A DNA stretch of 64,000 nt from Fimbriimonadia bacterium (GTDB taxonomy: Bacteria > Armatimonadota > Fimbriimonadia > Fimbriimonadales > JABRVX01), in assembly GCA_039961735.1 (NCBI GenBank), contig JABRVX010000009.1:62001-126000 (forward strand), in the 5' to 3' direction. The position numbers were made by a program, and so were the translations under genes. The notes beneath the pieces were generated by a model. That model worked only from the letters and a program-made list of their open reading frames with translations, was not told the origin of the DNA and searched no databases. Positions 1 to 8,622 of the stretch are shown piece by piece (the stretch's first letter is position 1; every line of letters starts with the position of its first letter).

Positions 1-350
1 ATGCCGATCGACAGTCCGGCGCCGGCAACCTGGCCGCCCATGTACCAGCCAGAGCCCGTGTCCACCACATCGCCAAGCCCTCCGAGGTCCCTAACGATCT
101 CCGTGGCGCCGATGGACAGGAAGTCCCCCATCCCCGCGAAGAAGTCGGTGAGGTTGTCGAACCAGTCCCTCGGCTTAGGAGTGATCCGCGAGACAAGGTC
201 GGCGACTTCCTCCATGTCGTAGCCCGGCCCGTCCGTGGTCCAAAGTCCGGCCCACCACGGAGCCGGCGTGGCCGCGCGCAGACCGGCTGGGTCGGCGGCT
301 TCCACAGGGTTGTTGGCGCAGTAGGCACAGAGGTTCGTCGCTGAGTCCCG
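1..350 (-). pseudogene. Displaced RHS core end with a second C-terminal tip (partial, leaves the window)
   Basis: The minus strand from about 350 down to 1 reads, in a frame without its own recognisable start, a fragment with the RHS core signature NLCAYCANNPVEAADPAG, followed by about 80 residues unlike the tip of the neighbouring RHS gene (PWWAGLWTTDGPGYDMEEVA and onward). Bases 289-326 are identical to 1449-1486 inside the intact core, so the fragment is a direct-repeat copy of the core end joined to a different tip. It begins just after the stop of the immunity candidate. In RHS and CdiA loci such orphan tips are stored downstream and can replace the expressed tip by recombination; that role here is inferred. 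The toxin part proper lies outside the window. Confidence 0.6.
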
Positions 351-357
351 GAGTCAC

Positions 358-819
358 TCACGGCACAAACTCCATCGTCAGCATCCCGATCCAGGTGTGT
401 CCTGGCGGTGTGGGGCCGTCTGAGAGGTCCCATCCACCCCACGAATGAGCCATGAGATGATCGTGATCGGCCACTCCGCGTGCCAAGTGCCCTTGGAGGA
501 CTCCTTGGATGACCGCGAGCCCTCGCGAGTCGGCAGCGATGCGTAGCTCAGTGCGCTCCGCCAGGCTGACCAGGATGTAGTGGTCCTCCGTGGTGGCCTC
601 CGTGGCTGTCAGAATTACGGCGTCTATCAGCCTGTTTCTCCCCCAGCGGGGCGTAGCGCAGGTCTCATCAGCGCCCAACGCCGAACTCCCCAGAAGTCTC
701 TCCCCGCCAGATACTGCCAGCGCGCCGAGCGTGTCGGCCAGCAAGCGTCCACCATCGGCGTTGTAGAACAGATACGCCGTGGGTTCTGGCCGTGAATCGT
801 CAATCTCTGCGCTTATCAT
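358..819 (-). CDS. Candidate immunity protein for the RHS tip
   Basis: A 153-residue protein without signal peptide or membrane segment. Its ATG overlaps the TGA of the toxin-tip frame by four bases (ATGA at 816-819), the typical toxin-immunity arrangement, and it sits between the expressed tip and the stored orphan tip. The C-terminal third is rich in His and Trp (DHDHLMAHSWGGWDL). I do not recognise the family with certainty; several small RHS immunity families have this size and composition. The predicted role is to bind and neutralise the adjacent tip in the cytoplasm. This rests on position and overlap, not on homology. Confidence 0.5.
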   Translation of the reverse strand: MISAEIDDSRPEPTAYLFYNADGGRLLADTLGALAVSGGERLLGSSALGADETCATPRWGRNRLIDAVILTATEATTEDHYILVSLAERTELRIAADSRGLAVIQGVLQGHLARGVADHDHLMAHSWGGWDLSDGPTPPGHTWIGMLTMEFVP

Positions 820-1193
820 CGGGCTTGCTCCACTACCGCATCGGCCAGCGTCGCTTTCTCGGGCCTTGGTTGCCCGGGGACCCTAGGGTAGTTCACATCC
901 ACATGAGGGCCATGAGGTGGACCGTGATCAGGATCCAGGTGATAGGAGAAGCCAGACCTTGGGTTGACGTAGCCACCTCGTCCAGAGACCGGATCAGGAC
1001 CTCTTGGGACAAGCCCCTTCTTCCGAAACATCTCATCCAGTTCCTGTGGTGACTTGCCTTTGAACGGGCTCTGCCACCCTCCGCCTCCTCCGCCACCGGC
1101 TGCTGCCCCAGCGAGGCCGACGCCGATCCCGACGTAGTTCTCTAGGACCTGCTCGGCGCCTCTCGCGGCCGTTTGTCCGATGGCACGAGCCCC
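816..1193 (-). pseudogene. RHS C-terminal toxin tip, out of frame with its core
   Basis: In the frame ending at 816 the minus strand encodes a plausible continuation of the RHS protein: a linker (ARAIGQTAARGAEQVLENYV), a glycine-rich hydrophobic stretch, and about 85 C-terminal residues with SPQELDEMFRKKGLVPRGPD, GGYVNPRSGFSYHLDPDHG and HGPHVDVNYP. His- and Asp-rich endings of this kind occur in polymorphic-toxin tips of predicted nuclease activity; I am reminded of the type-24 toxin class but cannot verify it. Upstream of about 1193 this frame is meaningless, while the RHS core reads well in another frame up to the same point. One extra G in the four-G run (1190-1193) would join them. The ORF alone has no good start. 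Confidence 0.55.
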
Positions 1194-2008
1194 GTTTCCG
1201 TACTGGTCATCAGATCGGCAAGTTCGTCGCCTTCCTCGGTACCGTCGCGGTACGGGTCGCCCGTGATCGCCTCGAAGCCAGCCGTTCCAGGCGCCAGCTT
1301 CGTCTGGTTGTACCCCAGAACCCACTTCAGCGCCTTCCACGGCAGGCTCAGGAGCCATTCGGTACCGCCCACGACGCAATCCCACCAGCTCTTCTCATCG
1401 GACAGATTGCTCGCCCGCCCCAACGCCGCGAAGTGGCGCAGGCCGTCGGGGTCGGCGGCTTCCACAGGGTTGTTGGCGCAGTAGGCGTAAAGGTTGGGGT
1501 GGCCGCCGGACATGCCGATGGGGTCGCGCTGAAGCCAGCGGCCCACCGTGGGGTCGTACTCCCTCGCCCCGGCGTGGTACAGCCCGGTCGGCGCGATGTA
1601 CCGGTACCCGACCGACCCGTTCCAGCGGAAGGGGTTGTCGTTCGCCACGTTCGAGTGGCTCGCAACCAGGCTCCCCCACGCGTCGTAGGTGAAGGTGCGT
1701 GATCCCGCACTCATCAGCCGGTTGGTGTCGTAGGTGAACGTCACCCCGGCCCGACCGGTAAGATTGAAGCCATCGTCGTAGGCGTACGAGTCGGCACCCG
1801 GTCCCGACTCGCTGCCGAGCTGCCCGATAACCGGCGTAGGCGGCGCCATGCGTCCGCCGCCGGTAAAGGCACCCCCGGCTCGCCACTGCGTCTGTGGCGT
1901 CTGGTCTGGAATCGTGCTCTGCGCCCGGACAAAGGCAGCGCTCGGTGCGAATAGCACTACAAGTAACGCGATTCCTCTTGTCACGAAGGAGACCATCATC
2001 GTCCGCAT
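1142..2008 (-). CDS. Short secreted RHS-core protein (frame breaks near its C-terminus)
   Basis: Start ATG at 2008 is chosen because GGAGGG lies eight bases upstream and it gives a signal peptide (MRTMMVSFVTRGIALLVVLF, then A-rich to about residue 30). A Pro/Gly-rich segment is followed by only two or three YD-type repeats (FTYDTNRL, FTYDAWGSL) and one RHS core (YHAGAREYDPTVGRWLQRDP, then NLYAYCANNPVEAADPDG). This is far shorter than full-length RHS proteins, which carry dozens of repeats and form a shell. After the core it continues through DELADLMTSTETG and then runs into a short out-of-frame tail; the true tip is in the next frame. It may be a genuine mini-RHS toxin or a remnant of a larger gene. 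Confidence 0.6.
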   Translation of the reverse strand: MRTMMVSFVTRGIALLVVLFAPSAAFVRAQSTIPDQTPQTQWRAGGAFTGGGRMAPPTPVIGQLGSESGPGADSYAYDDGFNLTGRAGVTFTYDTNRLMSAGSRTFTYDAWGSLVASHSNVANDNPFRWNGSVGYRYIAPTGLYHAGAREYDPTVGRWLQRDPIGMSGGHPNLYAYCANNPVEAADPDGLRHFAALGRASNLSDEKSWWDCVVGGTEWLLSLPWKALKWVLGYNQTKLAPGTAGFEAITGDPYRDGTEEGDELADLMTSTETGLVPSDKRPREAPSRS

Positions 2009-2141
2009 GAACGAACCCTCCGTTGTCGTTTCGCCAGTGACGCTTCGCGAAATGGCGTACACGGTCATTCTGCCAGCATACGGCTTCTTCCTGCCAGGTA
2101 CTTTTACGGTGTTGCGCTTTTTGACGCGCAGCCCAACCGCA

Positions 2142-2174
2142 GCCGGCCCGGGGGAGTTGGTTGCCCGGGCCGGC
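2142..2174 (-). terminator. Terminator-like hairpin after the por operon
   Basis: Perfect 11-bp inverted repeat (GCCGGCCCGGG at 2142-2152, CCCGGGCCGGC at 2164-2174) with an 11-base loop, 32 bases past the porAB stop. There is no clear T tract, so it may be a 3' stabilising stem or a weak terminator. It also separates the por operon from the RHS locus. Confidence 0.5.
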
Positions 2175-2205
2175 GGTTGTCGGGTCTAAGGAGGAGGGAG
2201 GTGCG

Positions 2206-4428
2206 TTACAGCGTCGGGTCCTCGTGCATCGCCTTCAGGCGTCGCCAGCGGCGGTCCACCTCGGCCTGCAGGTCCGCGATCTCCTGAGCATGGTTCTCAC
2301 CGCGCAGGTACACGCCGGCTTTGCCCATTTCGCCGAACAGCTGGTCCACCGGGATTTTCTTCCCCAACGCCTCGGGGTCATAGTTCAGCTTCGTGATCCC
2401 GTTCTCGATCTCCAGTAGCGGGAAGAAGCAGCTATCCAGAGCCTTTTGCACGATCTGCGGGCCGGACCAGTCGGGTGTCACCCAGTTGAGCGGGCACGCG
2501 GAAAAGGACTTGGCGAACACGAAGTTGCCGTCGCGCACCATCTGCTGCGCCTTCCGCGCCTTGCGGATGGCATCCTCCACGTGCGTCTCGGCTATGGTCA
2601 CGATGTAGCGGCAGTGTGTGCCGCGCATCAGTTCGATCATGTCCTTATGGTGGAAGCCCTTGCCACCCGGCGAGGTGGTGGTGAACAACCCTTTGGGTGC
2701 CGTGTAGCACAGCTGCGCGCCGGTGTTCGCATACACGTTGTTGTCGTACTCGAAGTAGATGAACGGGTGATTGCGAATGGCCGCGCTAAGAAGTTGGTCG
2801 AGGCCGATGTCGCCCGACCCGTCGCCGCCTACGGCGATAACCGTGGTCTCCTCGGTGATCAGGCCCTTGGAGCGTGCCAGGCGGTACGTCTCGACGATGC
2901 CTACCGCGGTGGACGAGTTGTTGTGGAACAGATTGTGCATGTAGGGAACACGGAACGACGTGTCCGGGAAGCCCGTGGTGACAACCATTCCGCATCCGGT
3001 GTTGAACAGCAGGACCGTAGGCCCGTCGATCCCCGAGAGGAAGATGTCCAGGTTCACGAACGCGCCGCACCCAGGGCAGGATTGGGGATGCGCGATGCGA
3101 TGTGGCATGTCCGAGGCCAGCGTGCGAAGCGTCTGGATGTTTACTCGCTCACCCAGCCCTTCGTTCACCACGAAGTCATTCGGGTCTTCCGGTTCGAACC
3201 GCTTCGGCGGCAGCTTCTCTGGCGAGCCTGGCCAGTGGCCGTAGTAGTCGAACTTGGGCACGTCTTCACCCCGGTTCGCGGCCATGGCCTGCTCGAACAG
3301 CTTCTCCGCATCCTGCCAGGTGAAAATCAGTCCCCCGAGACCGTAAACACGGGTCAGCAGCCGGCAGTGGTTGCGCTTTTCTTGTAGCACAGTGGCGATC
3401 TCGTTGGTGACCCATCCGGCCGGGCCACCGTACTGATCGGCGCGTTCGGCTATAAGCGCCGTCTTCGCATCCTTGAACGCGTCAGCGACCTCCCTGGAAG
3501 GGAAGGGGCGCAGCACGCGGAGCGAGATGGAGCCGACCTTCTCGCCCTTCTCGCGCAGCTTGTCCACGGCATCGCAAACGGTCTCGGACGCAGAGCAGAG
3601 AGAGAACATCACGGTTTCCGGCTTGTCCTCCATCCTGTAGGTGTCTATGACGTCGTACTTGCGGCCCGAAAACGCGGCGTAGTCCTCCAGGATGCCAGGG
3701 ATAACCTCCATGGCTTCCTTCATTGCCAGGTGTAGTTGGTACTTGTTGTTGATCAGGTCGTCGTTCATGTAGGGCCCGAAGGTTTTCGGGTTATGGATGT
3801 CCAAGATGGATGGGCGCGGAGGCTTCGGTCCAACCCATGCTTTCACGTCATCGCGGTTCGCGAAGATCTCGATGCGTCGGGTTCCATGGCTGGTGAAGAA
3901 GCCATCGTACACCACCATCGCCGGCAGGCTAACGCGCTCTGCCCACTTCAGCGCGATGATGTTCATGTCGTACACTTCCTGCACGTTGTTGGCGAGCAGG
4001 ATCAGCCATCCCGTACCCAGCGTGTGTAGGAAGTCCGAGTGGTCGCACTTAATGTTCAGCGGGGCCGACACGGCGCGCGCGGCGATGTTCATCACCATGG
4101 GCAGTCGCAGGCCGGAAAGCACCGGCAACTCCTCGAACTTGAGCAGCAACCCTTGCGACGAGGTCACGTCTACGGCCCTCGCGCCTGCCGCAGCGGCGCC
4201 CGTACACACGCCGATGGCCGCCAACTCGCTGTTCGCAGGCACGAACACCATTTCCAGCTCGCCCTTGGCGATCTTTGCGGCGACCGCTTCCCCCACTTCG
4301 CTGGACGGCGTAATCGGATAGAAGCCCTCGAGGTCGTAGCCGATTGCAGCGATGGCCTCGGCGGCGGCGTAGTTGCCACTCAGGACGGCCACCTTCTGTT
4401 CGGCAGTCTTATGCGTTAACAGCGTCAC
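2206..4428 (-). CDS. Pyruvate-type 2-oxoacid:ferredoxin oxidoreductase, fused alpha-beta subunit
   Basis: A 740-residue fusion. Residues 1-400 are the alpha part (YPITPSSEVGE, TSSQGLLLKFEELP, NIKCDHSD, GGPAGWV), which holds the substrate/TPP pyrimidine domain. Residues from about 440 are the beta part: CPGCG (C451, C454), a GCGM motif, the TPP motif GGDGSGDIGLD with YDNNVYANTG, and a late Cys in SACPLNW completing the usual four cluster ligands. The reaction is pyruvate (or a related 2-oxoacid) + CoA + oxidised ferredoxin to acyl-CoA + CO2 + reduced ferredoxin. It overlaps the gamma-delta gene by 20 bases and ends a three-gene operon with a ferredoxin. In most four-subunit enzymes alpha and beta are separate genes. 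Substrate specificity cannot be fixed from sequence; pyruvate is the best guess. Confidence 0.9.
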   Translation of the reverse strand: MTLLTHKTAEQKVAVLSGNYAAAEAIAAIGYDLEGFYPITPSSEVGEAVAAKIAKGELEMVFVPANSELAAIGVCTGAAAAGARAVDVTSSQGLLLKFEELPVLSGLRLPMVMNIAARAVSAPLNIKCDHSDFLHTLGTGWLILLANNVQEVYDMNIIALKWAERVSLPAMVVYDGFFTSHGTRRIEIFANRDDVKAWVGPKPPRPSILDIHNPKTFGPYMNDDLINNKYQLHLAMKEAMEVIPGILEDYAAFSGRKYDVIDTYRMEDKPETVMFSLCSASETVCDAVDKLREKGEKVGSISLRVLRPFPSREVADAFKDAKTALIAERADQYGGPAGWVTNEIATVLQEKRNHCRLLTRVYGLGGLIFTWQDAEKLFEQAMAANRGEDVPKFDYYGHWPGSPEKLPPKRFEPEDPNDFVVNEGLGERVNIQTLRTLASDMPHRIAHPQSCPGCGAFVNLDIFLSGIDGPTVLLFNTGCGMVVTTGFPDTSFRVPYMHNLFHNNSSTAVGIVETYRLARSKGLITEETTVIAVGGDGSGDIGLDQLLSAAIRNHPFIYFEYDNNVYANTGAQLCYTAPKGLFTTTSPGGKGFHHKDMIELMRGTHCRYIVTIAETHVEDAIRKARKAQQMVRDGNFVFAKSFSACPLNWVTPDWSGPQIVQKALDSCFFPLLEIENGITKLNYDPEALGKKIPVDQLFGEMGKAGVYLRGENHAQEIADLQAEVDRRWRRLKAMHEDPTL

Positions 4429-5422
4429 CGGTCTTCACTTCCTTTCTTCCTGCTGGGTTCTCTGCCACCAGGTCTAGATGCTCGGCCTCGATGGCCTGGG
4501 TCAGCGCCTTGCCCTTCTTGGTCTCCGGGCAGACATAGATGCACCGAAGGCACCCTTTGCAGAAATCGTAGTCGATCCCGATCATCTGGCCCCCGGAGAA
4601 CACCACCGAGCCTGGGTCGGGGCAGGTGAAGTAGCACTTCACGCAGTGGATGCAAGCCGCGGCATCGAAGATTGGTATGAGGCCCGCGCGCATCGTCTTC
4701 GTAGAGCGGATGTTCAGGTGCTCGACGTTCTCCACGACCGCACCAATCTGCTGGTTTTCATAGCCGATGTCGGGCTTGCGGTCGTAGTCTACGGGCACGA
4801 GCGGATACTTGCCGTCCGCTGGGTAGGAGGCAAACACGCTGTGCGTAGCAGCCGCCTCGTAGGCCGCCAAGTTCGCATCCTTCAGCTTCGGCCACTGCCC
4901 GGCGATCATCTCCTTCATCTTGTCGTCCGAGAAGCCCAGCGTGTGGGCTAACAGCGCAAAGAGCGGGATGTTGATGCGCGACTTCGTGCTCGTGGCGATC
5001 TCTGTCGCGTCCAAGCAGATAATGCGGCCGCTGTGCAGCTTCAAGCGTTCACGCACTTCGTCCGGCGTCAGGCGGGTGTTGACGATCACCGTTGCGTTCT
5101 CCTGGAGTCCCTCATTCAGGCGCATTGCCTGGATCAGGTGCTCGCGAAAGACGACCAGAATGTGCGGGGTCCTCGTGGGTCCGACTTGCCGCACGGGCGT
5201 GCCTACTTCACACAGCTTCACCGAGACGGAGGTCGGAGTGCCCTTCTTCTCGGAGCCGTATGCCGCGTCGTACCCGCCGTCCAGGTCCATCACCTGAACC
5301 GCCGTGTCGAACAGCATCTTGCCGAGCGAATTGGCTCCATCCCCGCCCAACGCCACCATGGAGATGTTGCAGAAACCTAGTTCGTCTCGATAGGGCAATC
5401 GAGACTCGTTCGAGTTGGACAT
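4409..5422 (-). CDS. 2-oxoacid:ferredoxin oxidoreductase, fused gamma-delta subunit
   Basis: 337 residues. Residues 15-190 are the gamma domain (ALGGDGANSLGKML, AYGSEKKGTPT), which contacts CoA. The C-terminal 110 residues are the delta, 8Fe ferredoxin-like domain with CIHCVKCYFTCPDP and CKGCLRCIYVCPE, binding two [4Fe-4S] clusters that pass electrons from the TPP site to free ferredoxin. The start has a good ribosome site (GGGAGGAACG) upstream. Together with the alpha-beta fusion it makes a complete enzyme from two polypeptides. It lies between the small ferredoxin gene and the alpha-beta gene, overlapping the latter by 20 bases, so translation is probably coupled. Confidence 0.9.
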   Translation of the reverse strand: MSNSNESRLPYRDELGFCNISMVALGGDGANSLGKMLFDTAVQVMDLDGGYDAAYGSEKKGTPTSVSVKLCEVGTPVRQVGPTRTPHILVVFREHLIQAMRLNEGLQENATVIVNTRLTPDEVRERLKLHSGRIICLDATEIATSTKSRINIPLFALLAHTLGFSDDKMKEMIAGQWPKLKDANLAAYEAAATHSVFASYPADGKYPLVPVDYDRKPDIGYENQQIGAVVENVEHLNIRSTKTMRAGLIPIFDAAACIHCVKCYFTCPDPGSVVFSGGQMIGIDYDFCKGCLRCIYVCPETKKGKALTQAIEAEHLDLVAENPAGRKEVKTGDAVNA

Positions 5423-5470
5423 GCTTATCGTTCCTCCCTATCGTTGCGGCGGTAGCGTTCCTCTCCGAAG

Positions 5471-5734
5471 TTAGTCGCGCGGGAACCGTTCCGGGTGGAG
5501 TTGGACAGCCTTCGCCATCAGTTCTTCAGACGTCTCACGTCGGTTGGGATCGTCCTGGATGCCGTCCACGGGACAGACCTCGGCGCAATGAGGTCTGTCG
5601 TAGAAGCCCACGCACTCGGTGCATCGCTCTTCGCGTACCACGTAGATGGTCCCGTCGAGGACAATGGCGTCATTCGGGCACTCGGGCTGACACAGCCCAC
5701 AGGCGATGCAGTCTTCGGTGATTAGCCTGGCCAT
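5471..5734 (-). CDS. 2[4Fe-4S] ferredoxin (YfhL/FdxA-like)
   Basis: 87 residues from the ATG at 5734, which follows a GAGGGGGG ribosome site; longer readings add only low-complexity sequence. Two clusters are predicted: CIACGLCQPECP near the N-terminus and CTECVGFYDRPHCAEVCP, where eight residues separate the second and third Cys, as in Allochromatium-type ferredoxins of low potential. It is the first gene of the por operon, making it the likely electron acceptor of that enzyme. It is also a candidate donor to the divergently encoded complex I that lacks its NADH module; the second role is inferred from location. Confidence 0.88.
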   Translation of the reverse strand: MARLITEDCIACGLCQPECPNDAIVLDGTIYVVREERCTECVGFYDRPHCAEVCPVDGIQDDPNRRETSEELMAKAVQLHPERFPRD

Positions 5735-6088
5735 CGTTCTATTCCCCCCTCGGTTCGCTCCGATGACGGTCTCGAAACCCGTCCGCCCCCCACAGGCGAG
5801 ATCCGGGGCCTGAGCCGGGAACCGACATGGGCTTGCGGGCGGAAGAGGCAACATTCTGAGGCGGTCCCTTACCACCTCTAATTATCGAGCGCGCGCCCAA
5901 CTCAGTATAGCATGAGCGCGAACCTGCCCGAGGGGATTCGTGCTTTTTTGCGCAACTAAGCAGGCAAAGGTCCCATGGGCCCTGGCCACTTCGCTGCGAT
6001 GGGGTTCGGACGATTATTGGAAGGAGTGACGAGGGCTCCGCAGAAGTCCTTAGCAACCATTACTTTTCTCATCGGAGAGCCGGCAAAA
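5735..6088. promoter_or_regulatory. Divergent intergenic region between the por and nuo operons
   Basis: No credible gene in these 354 bases; the reading frames here are low-complexity extensions. It must carry the promoters of both operons. A -10-like TATACT on the minus strand (5904-5909) lacks a good -35 box, and I see no convincing plus-strand promoter. A GGAGAG ribosome site precedes nuoA (6074-6079). Confidence 0.5.
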
Positions 6089-6448
6089 ATGCTGATCGTG
6101 CTGATCGTTTTCACGGTGATGGGGTTGGCGTTTATTGCGACGACCCTCTTTGTTTCGCGTCTCTTGAGGCCGTCGAACCCCACGCCGGTGAAGCTGGAGG
6201 CCTATGAGTGCGGCCCACAACCGTTCTCGTCCGCATGGCGCCAGATGAACTTTCATTACTACACTTTTCCGCTGCTCTTCGTGCTCTTCGATGTGGAATC
6301 TGCGTTTCTTTTTCCCGTAGCCGTGATCGCCTCATCCATGCTTAAAGGAATGCAAGTCGTGGTCTTCGTGGAGATCCTGGTATTCGTGGCGATCTTGGTC
6401 GCCGGATGGTTCTACGCCTGGAGGGTGGGAGGACTAGAGTGGGAGTAG
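6089..6448 (+). CDS. nuoA: Complex I subunit A
   Basis: 119 residues from the ATG at 6089, selected because GGAGAG lies nine bases upstream and the product then has the usual NuoA length; an in-frame start at 5975 would add an unrelated tail. Three membrane helices are visible. The conserved loop [12 protein letters not shown] and the helix start [15 protein letters not shown] are diagnostic; the loop lies near the quinone chamber with NuoH and NuoD. It is the first gene of an 11-gene operon with mostly four-base overlaps. Confidence 0.93.
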   Translation: MLIVLIVFTVMGLAFIATTLFVSRLLRPSNPTPVKLEAYECGPQPFSSAWRQMNFHYYTFPLLFVLFDVESAFLFPVAVIASSMLKGMQVVVFVEILVFVAILVAGWFYAWRVGGLEWE

Positions 6449-6452
6449 TCGG

Positions 6453-6989
6453 ATGAGCAACCTCAGCGACATGCTGGTAAAAGTGCCGGGCGGAAGCATC
6501 CTTGTCGGCCCGATTGACGAGATCTTCAAGTGGGCGCGCAAGTCCTCGATGTGGTCACTCACCTTCGGACTATCTTGCTGCGCCATCGAAATGATCTCGA
6601 CGGCAGCGTCTCACTACGATCTCGATCGGTTCGGGATCCTATTCCGCGCGACGCCGAGACAGGCCGACGTGATGATCGTAGCGGGATGGGTCTCTGTGAA
6701 GATGGCTCCGCTCATCCGACGTCTGTACGAGCAGATGCCGGAACCCAAGTACGTGGTGGCGATGGGAGGCTGCGCAAGCGCCGGCGGACCGTACCGAGAC
6801 TCCGAGACCATCGTGAAGGGCGTGGATAACATCGTGCCTGTAGACGTATACGTCTACGGCTGTCCCCCGCGGCCCGAAAACCTGATCCACGGTCTGCTGA
6901 TGCTGCAGGAGCGAATCAGCAATGAGTCGCTCGTCCGCGATGTCGAAGACCCGTCCGCCAGACCAGAGCCCATCGTGATCCAAGCATGA
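6453..6989 (+). CDS. nuoB: Complex I subunit B, N2 cluster
   Basis: 178 residues. The tandem cysteines C42-C43 in GLSCCAIEM, plus the later Cys in GGCASAGG and YGCPPRPE, are the four ligands of the terminal [4Fe-4S] cluster N2, which hands electrons to quinone. The remainder follows the family closely ([15 protein letters not shown]). It starts four bases after nuoA and overlaps nuoC by four bases. Because NuoE, F and G are absent, cluster N2 must be reached through NuoI and an external donor. Confidence 0.95.
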   Translation: MSNLSDMLVKVPGGSILVGPIDEIFKWARKSSMWSLTFGLSCCAIEMISTAASHYDLDRFGILFRATPRQADVMIVAGWVSVKMAPLIRRLYEQMPEPKYVVAMGGCASAGGPYRDSETIVKGVDNIVPVDVYVYGCPPRPENLIHGLLMLQERISNESLVRDVEDPSARPEPIVIQA

Positions 6990-7495
6990 GTGAGACCGCG
7001 GACCTAGGCTTCCTTCCCCAGTTGCAGGCACGCTTTGGCGATGCAATATCGGCAGCTGAATGGACTGGACGCGATGCCAGGGTCACCGTAACGCTGGATG
7101 TCCTGCCGGACCTGCTTCGCTTCGCCCGCGACGAGTTGGACCCTCCGATGACGTATCCCGCGATGCTGACCGCCTACGACACTGGCGAGCAGATGGTCCT
7201 CGTCTACCGGCTTGCGTCGCTAGAACGCCGGCAGTCGCTCCTGATTCACACGTCTCTGTCACGAGCGGACCCCGTCGTGCCAACGTCAACCTCTCTGTGG
7301 CCCGGGATGAACTGGCACGAGCGTGAGGTCTTCGACATGTTCGGCATACGCTTCGAGGGACACCCCAACCTCGCGCGCATTCTGCTACCGGAAGATTGGG
7401 AGGGTCATCCCTTCCGAAAGGATTACGTCTCCGTTCCGAGCGGCGATCCTCTCCGAGGTCCGCAACCTGCGGACCCGGTGGGAGGTGGCAAGTGA
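6986..7495 (+). CDS. nuoC: Complex I subunit C (30-kDa subunit)
   Basis: 169 residues with the signature [18 protein letters not shown] and the downstream [15 protein letters not shown]. It is a structural subunit of the peripheral arm that packs against NuoD. The separate nuoC and nuoD genes differ from E. coli, where they are fused. ATG overlaps the nuoB stop by four bases and its own stop overlaps the nuoD GTG by four. Confidence 0.94.
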   Translation: MSETADLGFLPQLQARFGDAISAAEWTGRDARVTVTLDVLPDLLRFARDELDPPMTYPAMLTAYDTGEQMVLVYRLASLERRQSLLIHTSLSRADPVVPTSTSLWPGMNWHEREVFDMFGIRFEGHPNLARILLPEDWEGHPFRKDYVSVPSGDPLRGPQPADPVGGGK

Positions 7496-8622
7496 ACGAG
7501 GCACCCACTACCCTCGAAACGCGCGAGATCGTCTCCGAGGGCATGGTAATCAACATGGGTCCGCAGCACCCCTCGACGCACGGGGTGCTGCGGCTCATAC
7601 TTACGCTCGACGGCGAAGAGGTGATCGAGTGCGAGCCGGTGATTGGCTACCTACATCGTGGTCTGGAAAAGTTTGCAGAGCGCAGACCGTACGCTCACTT
7701 CATTCCCTTCACGGACAGGTTGGACTACCTCTCCGCCCTTTCGTGTAACCTTGCATGTGCGCAGGCCATCGAGCGCCTCGCAGGCATCGAAGTTCCCGAG
7801 CGAGCCAGCTACCTACGCGTGGCCTTGATGGAGCTCAACCGTATCGCCAGTCACCTGGTGTTCCTCGGCACTTTCGGAGCGGACATAGGCGCAACGACCG
7901 TGCTGCTGTATGCCTTCCGCGAACGCGAGCTGTGCCTGGAACTACTGGAGGCTATTACCGGCGCGCGGCTCACCTACAATTGGGTCCGAGTGGGAGGCCT
8001 GCCCGCGGACATGCCGGACGGTTGGGATGCCGGAGTACTGGAGTTCTGTGAGCACCTGATAAGGCGCCAGGAAGAGAACGAACGCCTGCTCTCGGATAAC
8101 CCCATCTTCCGCTCACGCACCGAGGGATTGGGTGTGATCCCACCAGAGATGGCAATAGCCTATGGCTTGTCCGGGCCGACGCTCAGGGGCTCTGGCGTCG
8201 CGCATGACGTGCGCCGGTTCTGGCCCTACGAGGTGTATGACCAACTCGACTTCGAAGTGGTCACCGAGGATGTTGGTGACGTGTTCGCGCGGTATCGGGT
8301 TCGGCTCCGAGAGATCACCGAAAGCGTTCGAATCTTGCGACAGGTATTCGACCGAATGCCCGAAGGACCCATCCGATCGAAGACGCCGAAGGTGCTGAAG
8401 CCACCGGCCGGTGAAGCCTATTCGTTGGTAGAGAGCCCGAGGGGAGAGATCTCCTTCTATATGGTAAGTGACGGTTCGGCAAATCCCGTTCGCTGTCACA
8501 TCCGAGCGCCTTCTTTCTGCAACCTGACCATCCTGCGCGATTTGGTGTTGGGGCAGAAGGTGGCTGATGTGGTGGCGATACTCGGCAGCCTGGACATCGT
8601 GCTCGGCGAGGTGGATCGTTGA
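7492..8622 (+). CDS. nuoD: Complex I subunit D (49-kDa subunit)
   Basis: 376 residues from a GTG at 7492, preceded by GGGAGGTGG; a longer reading from 7396 runs through nuoC and is unlikely. [14 protein letters not shown] and [16 protein letters not shown] mark the N-terminal part that forms the quinone site with NuoB. The family descends from the NiFe-hydrogenase large subunit; I see no hydrogenase-type CxxC pairs at the ends, so it is a complex I subunit and not a hydrogenase. Its stop overlaps the TTG start of nuoH. Confidence 0.94.
   Translation: MNEAPTTLETREIVSEGMVINMGPQHPSTHGVLRLILTLDGEEVIECEPVIGYLHRGLEKFAERRPYAHFIPFTDRLDYLSALSCNLACAQAIERLAGIEVPERASYLRVALMELNRIASHLVFLGTFGADIGATTVLLYAFRERELCLELLEAITGARLTYNWVRVGGLPADMPDGWDAGVLEFCEHLIRRQEENERLLSDNPIFRSRTEGLGVIPPEMAIAYGLSGPTLRGSGVAHDVRRFWPYEVYDQLDFEVVTEDVGDVFARYRVRLREITESVRILRQVFDRMPEGPIRSKTPKVLKPPAGEAYSLVESPRGEISFYMVSDGSANPVRCHIRAPSFCNLTILRDLVLGQKVADVVAILGSLDIVLGEVDR

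Noticed and set aside
2446-3387. 313-residue plus-strand open frame
   Set aside because: Lies fully antisense to the porAB fusion, lacks family motifs and has the Arg/His/Val-rich composition of a shadow frame.
5904-5909. TATACT as the por operon promoter
   Set aside because: No acceptable -35 box at 16-18 bases, so left as a weak hint only.
7396-7491. Longer start for nuoD and similar upstream extensions of nuoA, nuoI, nuoK and nuoM
   Set aside because: They run through the preceding gene, lack family sequence, and a better start with a ribosome site or stop-start overlap exists.
7492-8622. NuoD as a NiFe hydrogenase large subunit, making the operon a hydrogenase
   Set aside because: The CxxC pairs that bind NiFe are missing and full complex I membrane subunits including nuoJ, nuoA and nuoN are present.
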